A program made the position numbers and the translations under genes. A DNA stretch of 64,000 nt from Rhodobacteraceae bacterium HLUCCO18 (GTDB lineage Bacteria; Pseudomonadota; Alphaproteobacteria; Rhodobacterales; Rhodobacteraceae). Shown here in pieces: positions 1-9,378 of the stretch (positions are counted from its first letter, which is position 1; each line of letters opens with the position of its first letter). The notes under the pieces are model-generated. The model did not search any database. It saw nothing but the letters and a program-made list of their open reading frames with translations, and had not been told where the DNA came from. The stretch lies in the NCBI GenBank assembly GCA_001314805.1, contig LJSY01000003.1, forward strand, positions 29,912 to 93,911, written 5' to 3'.

Positions 1-14
1 GGCCTTTCAGGCCG

Positions 15-37
15 TGCGTATTTTCGGAAAGATGAAG
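15..37 (+). repeat. dispersed intergenic repeat, copy 1
   Basis: This is a 23-base copy of a repeat whose core reads TGCGTATTT, then TTCGG, then AAAGATGAAG. It lies 5 bases beyond the stop codon of the SixA-like gene, so in that gene's direction it reads as the reverse complement. Similar copies occur at 2171, 30485, 55414, 55458, 61208 and, as a variant, 59400. Confidence 0.8.
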
Positions 38-42
38 GCGGA

Positions 43-555
43 TCAGGCCGTGTCTGGCAGGTCGCGCGGGACCACGAAGCCCGCGACCCGCCCGCGGCCC
101 GGGGAGATGTCCGTCATGTGGTCGATATCGAAGCTGAGGATCAGCGCGGCGCCGGTCGGGTAGAGCCCGAATTTCGGGTGTTCCGGCGGTTCGGCGCAGA
201 GCGACCAGGCGAGCGAGCCGATCCCCGGGTTATGGCCCACGACGGCCAGCCGCGCGGCATCGGAATCGCGGATCGCGTTGAGCATGTCTCCGGGCGCCGC
301 ATGGTAGAGGCCGTGGCTGAAGACCGGCTCCGGCGTGTCGGGCAGGGCCGTGGCGATGCCCTCCCAGGTCTGGCGCGTCCTGAGCGCGGTGGAGCAGAGG
401 ACGGCATCGGGCACCATCCCCTGACCGGCCAGCCATGCCCCGATGCGCGGCGCGTTGCGCTGTCCGCGCGCGTTCAGCGGACGGTCGTGATCGTCGAGCG
501 CGGGATCGTCCCAGTCGGATTTCGCGTGGCGGATCAGGATCAGGGTGCGGGTCAT
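43..555 (-). CDS. sixA: SixA-like histidine phosphatase family protein
   Basis: This is a 170-residue phosphohistidine phosphatase of the histidine phosphatase (phosphoglycerate mutase-like) superfamily. The nucleophile motif RHAKSDW lies at residues 9-15 (catalytic His10) and the second conserved His is in VVGHNPGI near residue 108. SixA-type enzymes remove phosphate from phosphohistidine, classically on phosphotransfer domains; the substrate here is unknown. The frame is open for 27 codons further upstream, but the ATG at 555 gives the family's usual N-terminus (MTRTLILIRHAKSDW). It is the last gene of the minus-strand argB run, 28 bases after the Fe-S protein gene. Confidence 0.8.
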   Translation of the reverse strand: MTRTLILIRHAKSDWDDPALDDHDRPLNARGQRNAPRIGAWLAGQGMVPDAVLCSTALRTRQTWEGIATALPDTPEPVFSHGLYHAAPGDMLNAIRDSDAARLAVVGHNPGIGSLAWSLCAEPPEHPKFGLYPTGAALILSFDIDHMTDISPGRGRVAGFVVPRDLPDTA

Positions 556-583
556 GAAATCGCTCGCGGAAGGGGCCGATGGG

Positions 584-1255
584 TCACGGATGAAACCGGC
601 GCATGTGGAAGCCCGATTGTTCGGGCAATCGTCCATAACTCCGGCTGACGGGGCAAGCCCTTCGGACGGCGCAGCCGCGATCCATGCAGTCCGCGCCGGG
701 GGCTGTGTCGAGATAGGCGTGGCAGGCCGTGGTGTCGTAGCCCGACTGCGACAGGGCGCCGACGGGGCAGGCGGAAACGCAAGGGGCCGCGCAGGTCGCG
801 CAGGGTGGCGCGTCGGGTGGCGCGGGCAGGTCGATCCGCGCCTTCAGCGCCAGCGCGCCGCGGTAGGACACCATCAGGCCCGCCCGGTCGTGGACGAGAA
901 AGCCAACGGGGCTTTGCCAGGCACGGCCCGACCGTCTGGCCCAGGCGATGAAGGGCTGCCATGGCGGCCCCACGAAGGGGAAAAGCGCCTTGGCGCCTAG
1001 GTCGCAGGCCAGCCGGCCGATGACCCGGCGCGACCAGCGGTCGAGCGGGTCGGGGTTTCCGTCGCGGAATTCCGGGGCGGCGGTGACATGGGACCAGAAG
1101 CCTGGCTCGGCCGGGCCGAGGAGCAGCAGCGTCCTTGTGCCTTTCGGGGCGCCGTCGCTTTCGGTGGTGTGAAAGCCGCCGAAGATCTCCAGCCGTTCCG
1201 ACGCGGCGCGGGACGCGATGCCGGCATGACTGGCGTCTGTCGCCGTCTCAGGCAC
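584..1255 (-). CDS. 4Fe-4S dicluster-type ferredoxin-like protein
   Basis: This 223-residue cytoplasmic protein has a C-terminal iron-sulfur region. Cysteines at about 152, 155, 159 and 163 ([13 protein letters not shown]), and at about 178, 190, 195 and 201, fit two 4Fe-4S clusters like those of QueG-type epoxyqueuosine reductase C-termini. The N-terminal 140 residues show no motif I recognise and lack the full QueG catalytic domain, so I do not call it QueG. The start is GTG at 1255, overlapping the argB stop by 8 bases, which suggests translational coupling. The electron-transfer role is inferred from the cysteines only. Confidence 0.7.
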   Translation of the reverse strand: MPETATDASHAGIASRAASERLEIFGGFHTTESDGAPKGTRTLLLLGPAEPGFWSHVTAAPEFRDGNPDPLDRWSRRVIGRLACDLGAKALFPFVGPPWQPFIAWARRSGRAWQSPVGFLVHDRAGLMVSYRGALALKARIDLPAPPDAPPCATCAAPCVSACPVGALSQSGYDTTACHAYLDTAPGADCMDRGCAVRRACPVSRSYGRLPEQSGFHMRRFHP

Positions 1256-2108
1256 GGATCATCGAGCCCGCGCCGTGATCGGTGAACAGCTCCAGCAGCA
1301 CGGCGTTGGGCACGCGCCCGTCGACGATCGTGCAGGCCCGCACGCCGTTCCGCACGGCATCGAGCGCGGTTTCGGTCTTGGGGATCATGCCGCCCGCGAT
1401 CACGCCACTGGCCGTCATCGCCTCGACCTCGGCGGCGCTGAGCGCGGTGACGACCTGTCCGCTGGCATCCTTCACGCCTGCGACATCGGTCAGAAGCAGG
1501 AGGCGGTCGGCCGTCAGCGCCGCGGCGATGGCGCCGGCCGCCGTGTCGCCGTTGATGTTGTAGGTCTCGCCGTTCCGGCCCGCGCCGAGGGGGGCGACGA
1601 CCGGGATCATCTTCGCGGCGAAGAGGTTTCTCAGGACGTCGGGGTTGACCTCCGTGGGGTCGCCCACGAAGCCCAGTTCGGGATCGGCCGGGTCGCAGGT
1701 GATGAGCCCGGCATCCTTGCCCGAGAGACCGACGGCCTTGCCGCCCTGCCCGTTGATCGCCTGAACGATGCGCTTGTTGACGCGGCCCGACAGGACCATC
1801 TCGACCACCTCGACCGTGGCGGCGTCGGTCACGCGCTTGCCGTTCACGAAGGTCGACGTGATCCCCAGCTTGGCCAGCATCTCGTTGATCATCGGGCCGC
1901 CGCCATGGACCACGACGGGGTTTACGCCAACCTGCCTGAGCAGGACGATGTCGCGGGCGAAGCTTGCCATCGCGTCGTCGTCGCCCATGGCGTTGCCGCC
2001 GAACTTCACCACGACGATGGCGTCGTTGAACCGTTGCAGGTAGGGGAGCGCCTCGCTGAGCGTGCGGGCGGTGGCGATATAGTCGCGTGTCATGGTCTGT
2101 TTCTTCAT
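1248..2108 (-). CDS. argB: acetylglutamate kinase
   Basis: N-acetylglutamate kinase phosphorylates N-acetyl-L-glutamate in the second step of arginine biosynthesis. The 286-residue product has the amino-acid kinase fold signature: VVVKFGG near residue 33, [13 protein letters not shown] near residue 70, and a C-terminal [15 protein letters not shown] that fits the arginine-sensitive ArgB group. The ATG at 2108 is used here; an internal ATG at 2093 ([12 protein letters not shown]) would also give a normal N-terminus. It lies downstream of engB after a gap of about 93 bases that holds a copy of the dispersed repeat, so it may have its own promoter. Confidence 0.95.
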   Translation of the reverse strand: MKKQTMTRDYIATARTLSEALPYLQRFNDAIVVVKFGGNAMGDDDAMASFARDIVLLRQVGVNPVVVHGGGPMINEMLAKLGITSTFVNGKRVTDAATVEVVEMVLSGRVNKRIVQAINGQGGKAVGLSGKDAGLITCDPADPELGFVGDPTEVNPDVLRNLFAAKMIPVVAPLGAGRNGETYNINGDTAAGAIAAALTADRLLLLTDVAGVKDASGQVVTALSAAEVEAMTASGVIAGGMIPKTETALDAVRNGVRACTIVDGRVPNAVLLELFTDHGAGSMIRA

Positions 2109-2170
2109 CGGCGCGTCCGGGCTGGTGCGCCCCCAATAGGCGAGCGGCTCGCAGGTGTGAAGCGTCCGAA

Positions 2171-2193
2171 TGCGTATTTGGGGAAAGATGAAG
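2171..2193 (+). repeat. dispersed intergenic repeat, copy 2
   Basis: This copy reads TGCGTATTTGGGG followed by AAAGATGAAG. It begins 8 bases past the stop codon of engB in engB's direction and lies in the engB-argB gap, in the same orientation relative to the upstream gene as copy 1. Confidence 0.8.
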
Positions 2194-2201
2194 GGGTCGG
2201 G

Positions 2202-2855
2202 TCAGGCGAGACCGGCCACGATGGCGCGCAGCGTCGGGATGCCGTCGCCGGTTTCCGAGGAGGTGAGCACGATTTCCGGGAAGGCGGCGGGATGTGCGGC
2301 GAGGCGCTGACGGACCTGGGCCAGGATGCGCTCGCGGTCTGCCGTCTTGACCTTGTCGGCCTTGGTCAGAACCACCTGGAAGGTCACGGCGGCGGTGTCG
2401 AGAAGGCTCATGATCTCATCGTCAACGGGCTTGATGCCGTGGCGCGTGTCGATCAGGACGAAGGCCCTGCGCAAGGTGGCGCGTCCGGCGAGATAGGCCT
2501 TCAGGAGCGCCTGCCATTTCCTGACCACGTCGACCGGCGCCTCGGCATAGCCATAACCGGGCAGGTCGACGAGGTAGTGGCTCTCGCCGAGGGTGAAGAA
2601 GTTGATCTCCTGCGTGCGGCCCGGCGTGTTGGAGGCGCGGGCCAGCGCCTTGCGGCCGGTAAGCGCGTTGATCAGTGTCGACTTGCCGACATTGGAGCGC
2701 CCGGCGAAGCAGACCTCGGCGCGGTCGGCGGGCGGCATGCCGTCCATTGCCACGACACCCTTGAGGAAGTCCGCCCCGCGGGCGAAAAGGAGGCGGCCCT
2801 GTTCCGCCGTCTGGTCGTCGGGCGTTTCCGCGAGAGGGAAGGGAAGCGCGGTCAT
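2202..2855 (-). CDS. engB: ribosome biogenesis GTP-binding protein EngB (YihA/YsxC)
   Basis: EngB is a small GTPase needed for late assembly of the large ribosomal subunit. The 217-residue product shows every GTPase box: G1 GRSNVGKS at residues 52-59, the G2 region NTPGRTQ at about 76-82, G3 DLPGYG at 97-102, and G4 TKAD at 164-167. Length is normal for the family. The start ATG overlaps the stop of the upstream MOSC gene by 4 bases, the usual sign of one transcript. This yidC-MOSC-engB-argB order is common in Rhodobacteraceae. Confidence 0.95.
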   Translation of the reverse strand: MTALPFPLAETPDDQTAEQGRLLFARGADFLKGVVAMDGMPPADRAEVCFAGRSNVGKSTLINALTGRKALARASNTPGRTQEINFFTLGESHYLVDLPGYGYAEAPVDVVRKWQALLKAYLAGRATLRRAFVLIDTRHGIKPVDDEIMSLLDTAAVTFQVVLTKADKVKTADRERILAQVRQRLAAHPAAFPEIVLTSSETGDGIPTLRAIVAGLA

Positions 2856-3595
2856 GTCAGTGCCGCCGCGTCGCCTGTCGCGACCCGGCCGCCCTTTCGC
2901 ACCATGGCGTAGACGCCGAATTCCGTGTGGCCCCAGCCATCCTCGAGCGCGGCAAGCGTGGCCGCATCGCGCCTACCGGTCTCGGGGTTGGCCTCGGTCG
3001 CGCGGCAGCGGCCGATGGGCTCCACGATGTCGAACTCCGCATCTCCGATCCTCAGCCGCTTGCCCACGAGGTCGAATTCCTCCCACGGGGCGAGGCCGTC
3101 GAGCCAGAGGTTGCCGCGGAACCGGCGGGGGTCGAGCGGCTGGCCGATCTTCTGCGACAGCGCCCTGAGCGAGGCCTCGTTCAGGATCGAGACAGAGGCG
3201 AAGGGCGCGTCGCTCATCCCCATGTCGGGCGCCCTGACAAGCGCGGCGGCGGGGCGGCGGTCTTCGGGATAGATTGGCCTGAGCCACGCGAGCAGCGCCC
3301 CGGCGGCGCCCTCGGTGCCGGGCTCGATCGCGATATCGGGGCGGTCGGGATGCGCGAGGTGGATTGTGTCGCCCTCCACGCGCGCCGTGATGGCCATGAG
3401 AGACGGGCCCTTGGCGCCGCGGATGAAGTTCCGGCAGGGGCGCCAGCCCTCGCCGGCCTCGCCGCCTTCCTCCAGCACGGCCCAGGCGCGGTCCATGGGC
3501 AGGGGGCGGTCGACCTTGAGACCCACGTGATCCAGCCGCTCTGCCCCGATACCCTTGATCGGGTGGCGCCAGATCTGCGTCAGCCGCCAGCTCAC
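2852..3595 (-). CDS. MOSC domain-containing protein
   Basis: This 247-residue protein matches MOSC (molybdenum cofactor sulfurase C-terminal) domain proteins. It has the N-terminal beta-barrel start WRHPIKGIGAERL and the core pattern RFRGNLWLDGLAPWEE, followed by GRCRATEANPETG near residue 210, which holds the conserved Cys. MOSC proteins handle sulfur or the molybdenum cofactor; the substrate here is not known. The start is a GTG whose last bases form the yidC stop (GTGA overlap), and the stop overlaps the engB start, so the three genes are tightly coupled. Confidence 0.85.
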   Translation of the reverse strand: MSWRLTQIWRHPIKGIGAERLDHVGLKVDRPLPMDRAWAVLEEGGEAGEGWRPCRNFIRGAKGPSLMAITARVEGDTIHLAHPDRPDIAIEPGTEGAAGALLAWLRPIYPEDRRPAAALVRAPDMGMSDAPFASVSILNEASLRALSQKIGQPLDPRRFRGNLWLDGLAPWEEFDLVGKRLRIGDAEFDIVEPIGRCRATEANPETGRRDAATLAALEDGWGHTEFGVYAMVRKGGRVATGDAAALT

Positions 3596-5430
3596 TTCGC
3601 GTCGGGCTTCTTGCGCTGGAAGGTCGAACGGATGTTCCCGAACAGGTCGGGCGTGTATCCGTGGCGCTTCATGATGATGTATTGCTGCGCGAAGGTGATC
3701 ATGTTGTTGGCGATCCAGTAGACCAGCAGGCCGGAGGCGAAGCCGCCCAGCATGAACATGAACACCCAGGGCAGCCACGCGAAGATCGCGGCCTGCGTCG
3801 GGTCGGTGGGCTGCGGGTTCAGCTTCTGCTGCAGCCACATGGAGATGCCGAGCAGGATCGGCAGGATGCCGATGAAGATCAGCGACAGGATGCTCTGCGG
3901 GTCTGGTGCCGCGTAGGGCAGGAGCCCGAAGAGGTTGATGATCGAGGAAGGGTCGGGAGTGGACAGGTCCTGCAACCAGCCGAAGAACGGCGCGTGGCGC
4001 AGTTCCAGCGTGACGAAGATCACCTTGTAGAGCGAGAAGAAGATCGGGATCTGCAGGAGGATCGGCAGGCAGCCCGAGGCGGGGTTCACCTTTTCCTTCT
4101 TGTAGAGCTCCATCATGAGCTGCTGCATCTTCTGGCGGTCGTCGCCGGCGCGCTCCTTGATCTTCTCCATCTCGGGCTGCAGCTCGCGCATGCGCGCCAT
4201 GGAGGCGTAGGACTTGTAGGCCAGAGGGAACAGCGCCGCCTTGACGATGAGCGTCAGCGCGATGATCGCCAGACCCATGTTGCCGATCGCCACGTTCAGG
4301 CTGTGCAGGAGCCAGAACATCGGCTTTGTCAGGAAATAGAACCAGCCCCAGTCGATGGAATCGACGAACCGGTCGATGCCGGCTTCGTCCTGGTAGTCGC
4401 GGATCGTCTCCCATTCCTTGGCGCCGGCGAAGAGCCGGGTCGTCACCTCGCTTGTGCCGCCGGGGGCCACGGACATGACGGGCAGGCGCGCCTCGGTCTG
4501 GTAGATGTCGGCCGAGGCCACGTAGCGCGCGACCGAGGTGAAGGGCTGCCCGTCGCCGGGGATCAGCGTGGTCATCCAGTACTTGTCGGTGAAGCCGATC
4601 CAGCCGTTCTGCTCGACCGAGGCGACCTCGGCCTGGGCGCGTTCCCGTTCCACGAAATCGAGGTCGGTGACGTTGTCGTAGCTGATCTCGTCGAGCTGTC
4701 CGTCGACCTTGCGGACCACGCCTTCATGCAGGATGAAGAAATTCTGCAGATCGTCGGGAAGACCGTGGCGCGCCACGATGCCGTAGGGCGCCAGCCGCAC
4801 GTCGGCGCCGGAAGTGTTCTCGACGTTCTGGGTGACGCTGAACATGAAGTTCTCGTCGACCGATATGGTGCGGCGGAAGACAAGGCCGTTGCCGTTGTCC
4901 CAGACGAGGGTGACGGGGCTGCCGACCCCGAGGGTTTCGCCGCTTTCCAGCTGCCACGGCGTGTCGGCGCCGGGCACGTCGTCGAAGCTCAGATCGCCTG
5001 CTGGCGCCCAGCCGTAGAGCGCATAATACGGCTCCGTGCCGCCGGTGGGGGCGAGGAGGCGCACGATCGGGGAGTCGTCCTCGAGCGTTTCGTTGTATTC
5101 ACGAAGCGACAGGTCATCGATGCGCCCGCCCCGAAGCGAGATTGACCCGATGAGTTCCGGTGTCTCGATGTCGATCCGCTCGGCCTCGTCCAGCGCCACC
5201 TCGGTCATTTCCATTTCGGTCAGCGCCGTGGTGGCGGCGTCCGTTCCGGCGGCGGGCGGCGTCAGGGCGATATCCTCGCCGTTGCCCGTATCGGCGGACT
5301 CGGTGGCTTGGGGGGGGACGGCGTTGGGATCCTCGGGAACCTCGGGCGGGGGGAACAACACGAACCAGATGAGAATGACCACCATGCTGAGCGCGGTGGC
5401 CAGGATCAGATTGCGATTCTGGTCGTCCAT
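3592..5430 (-). CDS. yidC: membrane protein insertase YidC
   Basis: YidC inserts and folds inner-membrane proteins, alone or with SecYEG. The 612-residue product has the Gram-negative layout: one N-terminal membrane segment at about residues 7-27, a large periplasmic beta-domain at about 60-360, then the conserved insertase core with five membrane segments. The core includes LPILLQIPIFFSLYKVI near residue 460 and IANNMITFAQQYIIMKRHG near 575. The C-terminus is lysine-rich (FQRKKPDAK). It is the first gene of a tightly packed set with the MOSC gene and engB. It is separated from rnpA-yidD, its usual neighbours, by ttcA and an EAL gene. Confidence 0.97.
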   Translation of the reverse strand: MDDQNRNLILATALSMVVILIWFVLFPPPEVPEDPNAVPPQATESADTGNGEDIALTPPAAGTDAATTALTEMEMTEVALDEAERIDIETPELIGSISLRGGRIDDLSLREYNETLEDDSPIVRLLAPTGGTEPYYALYGWAPAGDLSFDDVPGADTPWQLESGETLGVGSPVTLVWDNGNGLVFRRTISVDENFMFSVTQNVENTSGADVRLAPYGIVARHGLPDDLQNFFILHEGVVRKVDGQLDEISYDNVTDLDFVERERAQAEVASVEQNGWIGFTDKYWMTTLIPGDGQPFTSVARYVASADIYQTEARLPVMSVAPGGTSEVTTRLFAGAKEWETIRDYQDEAGIDRFVDSIDWGWFYFLTKPMFWLLHSLNVAIGNMGLAIIALTLIVKAALFPLAYKSYASMARMRELQPEMEKIKERAGDDRQKMQQLMMELYKKEKVNPASGCLPILLQIPIFFSLYKVIFVTLELRHAPFFGWLQDLSTPDPSSIINLFGLLPYAAPDPQSILSLIFIGILPILLGISMWLQQKLNPQPTDPTQAAIFAWLPWVFMFMLGGFASGLLVYWIANNMITFAQQYIIMKRHGYTPDLFGNIRSTFQRKKPDAK

Positions 5431-5576
5431 GATGGCCCCGTGTCCTCGTGTCCGAAGTCAGGAGGGTTCAACAGAAGGGGGGGGTAAAGGTCAAGGGGCG
5501 TTTTGGCGTCGTCGGGACCTTGCCGGCAGGGTCGGGCACAGCCAGCCGGCATCCCTCGCGATGGCGGTGCGGGGGG

Positions 5577-7145
5577 TCATTCCGCCGGCCGGAGATGCCG
5601 TCCGGCCCCGCTGCGAGGCATCCCGGCGCCCTGTGTCTCGAGCCAGGCGAACGTATCGGACAGCGCCATGGGCCGGGCGAGCCCGAAGCCCTGCACGTAG
5701 GTGCATCCCAGTTCGACCAGCGTCGCCTGTTCCTCGGGTGTCTCGACGCCCTCGGCGAGTGCGTCGAGACCCATCTTCCGGCCCAGCGAGACGATCCCGC
5801 CGACCATCGCCTGCTGTTCCGCGTCGCGGTCGATGCCGATCACGAAGGACCGGTCGATCTTGATGCGACTTACGCCGAAGCGCCGGATCGACAGGAGCGA
5901 GGCCTGCCCGACGCCGAAATCGTCGAGATCGAGACCGATGCCCTGGCTGCGGAGCGCGGCGAGCGTCGCCATCACCGCGTCGTCGCGCGCGTCGGCGGCC
6001 ACCGATTCCAGCACCTCGACGATCAGCCGCTCGGGCGCGATATCGGCCGCGTCCAGGTCCCAGGCGACCTGTTCGGCATAGCCGGGGCTGCGCAGCTCCG
6101 ACCCGCAGGCGTTCACCGACAGGGTCAGGTCCATGTGCCCCCGACGATCCCAGGCCTTCAGCGCATCGAGCGCCTGTTGCCTTATCCGCGTTCCGAGGTC
6201 TTCCATGCGGCCCGCGTTTTCCACGGCCGGCAGAAACTGCCCCGGGGTCATGACGCCCAGCGTCGGGTGCTGCCAGCGCGCCAGCGCCTCGAACCCCGCG
6301 ACCCGGCCGGTGCGCATGTCGAGCTGCGGCTGGAACCAGGGCAGGATGGCGCCCGAGGCCAGCGCCCCCGCAACTTCGTTGGACAACTGGGACTGCGTGC
6401 GTTGCCGCCCCGGCGATCCCGGCACGAAGGACCGGACGGAGTCGGGACCCGCCCCGCGGGCCTCCTCCAGCGCCTGAAAGGCGCCGGCAAGCACGGCATC
6501 GGCGTCCGGAGCGTCCTTGCCGGAGGGCCCCGGGTTCCGCAACGCGGCGTGCCCGACGCAGGCGGTGAGCCGCACGGAGGTCGCGCCCACGGCGACCGGC
6601 GTGGCGAGACCGGCACGCAGCCGGTCCGCGATCGCATCGCGGATCCTCAGCCGTGCCGCCGCGATCGGATGCAGGACGACACCGAAGGTCGCCGGGCCCA
6701 GCGACGCCACCAGATCGTCCCCGCGAAGCGCGGCGCACAGCCGAGCATGACATTCGTCGAGCAGATCGCGCGCGGCCTCCGCGCCGAGGCGGCGTTCGAG
6801 CCTGTCCCAATCGTCGATCCGCAGCACGAAGCAGGCGCTTTCCAGTCCCGGCATGGCCGATATCCGGCCCAGCATGGCCAGCACCGTGGCGCGATCGGCG
6901 GATCGCGTCGGGCCTTGTGTCACCGGGGCGGGGGCGAATACTCCGGGCCGCACGGGTCGGCCCAGGTTCTGGACGACCAGCAGAGCGGGCAGCACCATGG
7001 CTGCCGCCACCACGAGCGTCGGGCCGCCTGCGGCGTAGGCGCAAAGGACAAGGATCGGGAAGAGCGCCAGGACCTCCACTCGGCTGAGCACCGAACGCGA
7101 GCCGCGTTGCCAGCGTTCCAACGCGTCTTTCACCGCCCTGCTCAT
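5577..7145 (-). CDS. EAL-domain cyclic-di-GMP phosphodiesterase with degenerate GGDEF domain
   Basis: The 522-residue protein has a hydrophobic N-terminus (two short membrane segments at about 25-65), a degenerate GGDEF-like domain and a full C-terminal EAL domain. In the first domain the active-site loop reads GPATF instead of GGDEF, so cyclase activity is unlikely. The EAL domain keeps FEALAR, the Asn of NACGSEL, EVLES, DLDDFGVGQASL, KIDRSF and EGVET, the set needed for cyclic-di-GMP hydrolysis. The ATG at 7145 with an upstream GAGG is preferred over a TTG at 7193. It sits between ttcA and yidC, an odd place for a signalling gene. Confidence 0.88.
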   Translation of the reverse strand: MSRAVKDALERWQRGSRSVLSRVEVLALFPILVLCAYAAGGPTLVVAAAMVLPALLVVQNLGRPVRPGVFAPAPVTQGPTRSADRATVLAMLGRISAMPGLESACFVLRIDDWDRLERRLGAEAARDLLDECHARLCAALRGDDLVASLGPATFGVVLHPIAAARLRIRDAIADRLRAGLATPVAVGATSVRLTACVGHAALRNPGPSGKDAPDADAVLAGAFQALEEARGAGPDSVRSFVPGSPGRQRTQSQLSNEVAGALASGAILPWFQPQLDMRTGRVAGFEALARWQHPTLGVMTPGQFLPAVENAGRMEDLGTRIRQQALDALKAWDRRGHMDLTLSVNACGSELRSPGYAEQVAWDLDAADIAPERLIVEVLESVAADARDDAVMATLAALRSQGIGLDLDDFGVGQASLLSIRRFGVSRIKIDRSFVIGIDRDAEQQAMVGGIVSLGRKMGLDALAEGVETPEEQATLVELGCTYVQGFGLARPMALSDTFAWLETQGAGMPRSGAGRHLRPAE

Positions 7146-7208
7146 GCCCGGACCTCGCCCCTGACGTATCCACCGGGGCCGTACTAGGGGCAAATGCCTG
7201 ACGCGGGC

Positions 7209-8108
7209 TTAATCGCCTGCGGGCAAATCCGGCGAATTGTGCTCTTGTCGGCTCAGACCTGCGAAATCGAACAGCGCCGGGTCGAGCAGGTGCGAGGGGC
7301 GCGCGTTCATCAGCGCCGAAAACAGCTTCTGCCGCCGGCCGGGGGCCTTGTCCTCCCACTCGTCGAGCATGCGTTTGATGACCTGCCGTTGTAGCCCGTC
7401 CTGACTGCCGCAGAGGTCGCAGGGAATGATGGGATAGTCCATCGCGCGGGAGAAGCGCTCGCAATCGGCCTCCGCCACATGGGCCAGCGGGCGCAGCACG
7501 AAGAGATCGCCCTCGTCGTTGAGAAGCTTCGGCGGCATCGTCGCCAGCTTCCCGCCATGGAAGAGGTTGAGGAAGAAGGTCTCGAGAATGTCGTCGCGGT
7601 GATGGCCGAGAACCACGGCGGAACACCCTTCCTCCCGCGCGATTCGGTAGAGGTTCCCGCGCCTGAGCCGCGAGCAGAGCGCGCAGTAGGTGCGCCCCTG
7701 CGGGACCTTGTCGACGACGATGGAATAGGTGTCGGCGTATTCGATCCGGTGCGGCACGCCCATCTTGGTCAGGAACTCGGGCAGGACGGTGGCCGGAAAG
7801 CCCGGCTGGCCCTGGTCGAGATTGCAGGCGAGAATGTCCACCGGCAGCAGCCCGCGCCACTGAAGCTCGGTCAGCGCGGCAAGCAGCGTGTAGCTGTCCT
7901 TGCCGCCCGACAGGCACACCAGCCATTTCTCGCGCGGCGCGTCGGGCGCGCGGCGTTCGACCATGCCGTAACGGTCGATGGTCTCCCGCGTGTCGCGGAT
8001 GATCCGCTTGCGGAGCTTGCGGAACTCCGTCGTTTTCGGCGCACCGTGAAAGAGGGCGTGGATGTCGTCGCCCGCTTCCGTCCCGGTGTCGTCTTCGCGA
8101 TCCAGCAT
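7209..8108 (-). CDS. ttcA: tRNA 2-thiocytidine(32) synthetase TtcA
   Basis: TtcA thiolates cytidine 32 of certain tRNAs using ATP and an Fe-S cluster. The PP-loop SGGKDS is near residue 65, and the Cys pairs that hold the cluster are in [10 protein letters not shown] and CDLCGSQ. Length (299 residues) is normal. Three in-frame ATGs lie at 8141, 8117 and 8108. The third has AAGGGG nine bases upstream and gives the family-like N-terminus MLDRED, so I chose it. Confidence 0.93.
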   Translation of the reverse strand: MLDREDDTGTEAGDDIHALFHGAPKTTEFRKLRKRIIRDTRETIDRYGMVERRAPDAPREKWLVCLSGGKDSYTLLAALTELQWRGLLPVDILACNLDQGQPGFPATVLPEFLTKMGVPHRIEYADTYSIVVDKVPQGRTYCALCSRLRRGNLYRIAREEGCSAVVLGHHRDDILETFFLNLFHGGKLATMPPKLLNDEGDLFVLRPLAHVAEADCERFSRAMDYPIIPCDLCGSQDGLQRQVIKRMLDEWEDKAPGRRQKLFSALMNARPSHLLDPALFDFAGLSRQEHNSPDLPAGD

Positions 8109-8213
8109 GCCGGCCATCCCCTTGCGTGGTTCCTGTCGCATAGGCCCGCTGCCGCGATGCCGTCAAGGCGCCCTTGCCGCGGGGCGCGGGCGCAATAGCT
8201 CCAAGGGATGGTC

Positions 8214-8741
8214 ATGGTGCGCCTCGTCCTCCTCACTGCCGTTCTGACGCTTGCCGCCTGCGCGGGCCGGCCGTCGCTCGACGCGCCGCCGCTGTCCGAC
8301 CGGCAGCTGAACCTCGAGGAGTTCTTCGCGGGCGACCTGGTGGCCTACGGGCAGTTCCAGGATGTTCTCGGCAATGTCAGCCGGCGTTTCACGGTCGATA
8401 TCGAAGGCACATGGGACGGCGAGACGCTCCGCCTTGTGGAGGATTTCGTCTACGAGGATGGCTCGACTGAGCAACGCATCTGGACGCTGCGCAAGACCGG
8501 GCCCGACACGTGGGAAGGCACGGCGCCGGGCGTCATCGGCACCGCCACCGGGCGCGAGGCCGGCGACATGTTCAACTGGCAATACACGATCGACCTGCCG
8601 GTCCCGGGCGACGAGATACTGCGCGTCAGTTTCGATGACTGGATGTGGCTCCTGTCCGAGGACAGGCTGCTGAACCGAGCCTATATGCGCCGCTTCGGCG
8701 TGCCGATCGGCGAGGTCATCCTCTTCTTCGAACGTCGCTGA
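8214..8741 (+). CDS. DUF3833 family lipoprotein
   Basis: This 175-residue predicted lipoprotein has an N-terminal signal ending in the lipobox LAAC at about residues 15-18. The mature part carries the DUF3833 pattern (LNLEEFFAGDLVAYGQFQD near the start and FDDWMWLLSEDRLLNRAYM near the end). The function of this family is not established; in other proteobacteria it occurs near lipid and cell-envelope genes. AAGGG at 8203-8207 favours the ATG at 8214 over that at 8208. It is the only plus-strand gene within the rpmH-to-sixA minus-strand block and converges on yidD. Confidence 0.85.
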   Translation: MVRLVLLTAVLTLAACAGRPSLDAPPLSDRQLNLEEFFAGDLVAYGQFQDVLGNVSRRFTVDIEGTWDGETLRLVEDFVYEDGSTEQRIWTLRKTGPDTWEGTAPGVIGTATGREAGDMFNWQYTIDLPVPGDEILRVSFDDWMWLLSEDRLLNRAYMRRFGVPIGEVILFFERR

Positions 8742-8750
8742 TCGGGCCGA

Positions 8751-8972
8751 TCAATCCGGAACGTTGTCGATGCCGCTGCCGCCCCACGGGTGGCAGAGCG
8801 CGATCCGGCGCAGCGCCAGCCACGACCCCTTGACGCCACCATGCTTTTCCAGCGCCTCCATCGCGTAGGCCGAACAGGTCGGCTGATACCGGCAGGAATG
8901 GCCAAGCCACGGGGACAGCACCGCGCGGTAGAAGCGCACGGGGAGCGAGACGACATAGGCCAGCGGGGTCAT
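8751..8972 (-). CDS. yidD: membrane protein insertion efficiency factor YidD
   Basis: YidD is a small inner-membrane-associated protein that helps YidC-dependent insertion. The 73-residue product has the family signature: an amphipathic start ([20 protein letters not shown]), then [15 protein letters not shown] at about 27-41 and [18 protein letters not shown] at the end. It overlaps the 3' end of rnpA by 4 bases, the standard rpmH-rnpA-yidD arrangement. Confidence 0.96.
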   Translation of the reverse strand: MTPLAYVVSLPVRFYRAVLSPWLGHSCRYQPTCSAYAMEALEKHGGVKGSWLALRRIALCHPWGGSGIDNVPD

Positions 8973-9355
8973 GCGTGAACCTTCCTCAGGGCGCGGACGA
9001 GATCCTGTTGCATCGCCGCGAAATCGCGCGATGCGGTCTCGTCCTTCCGACCGATCAGAACGTAATCCCAGCCGGGCCGTCCTTCCAGAGGCAGCACGAG
9101 GCGCGCGATTTCCCGCAGGCGTCGCTTGGCCCGGTTGCGCGCCACCGCGTTGCCGACTTTCTTGGAACAGGTGAAGCCCACGCGGATGCCTTGGGCGGCC
9201 TCGTCGCTGGCACGTTCCCGCGCCTGCAGCAGGAAGGCGGGCGCATGGACGCGCCGCGCGCGCGCGGCCTTCAGGAAATCGGCGCGGTTTCGCAGGATGG
9301 AAACAGAAAAAGCCCCCGGCGACGTTTCGGTCGGCGGAGGCGTGTCGGGCGCCAT
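8969..9355 (-). CDS. rnpA: ribonuclease P protein component
   Basis: This is the protein subunit of RNase P, which trims the 5' leaders of tRNA precursors together with the RNA subunit. The 128-residue sequence contains the conserved RNR core [20 protein letters not shown] at about 70-89 and the N-terminal F(L)KAARARRV. The first 16 residues are a Pro/Thr-rich extension, so the true start could be slightly downstream. It lies 23 bases after rpmH and overlaps yidD. Confidence 0.95.
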   Translation of the reverse strand: MAPDTPPPTETSPGAFSVSILRNRADFLKAARARRVHAPAFLLQARERASDEAAQGIRVGFTCSKKVGNAVARNRAKRRLREIARLVLPLEGRPGWDYVLIGRKDETASRDFAAMQQDLVRALRKVHA

Positions 9356-9378
9356 GGCACCGGAGCGCTCGGAAAGGA

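Noticed and set aside
584-1255. QueG epoxyqueuosine reductase
   Set aside because: The two 4Fe-4S motifs are similar, but the protein is too short and lacks the cobalamin-binding catalytic domain.
1275-2912. 545-codon plus-strand frame opposite argB and engB
   Set aside because: It is a high-GC shadow frame of two certain genes, rich in His, Arg and Gly, with no domain of its own.
5491-8166. 891-codon minus-strand frame across the EAL gene and ttcA
   Set aside because: It reads both real genes in a wrong frame and is extremely Arg/Gly/Pro-rich.
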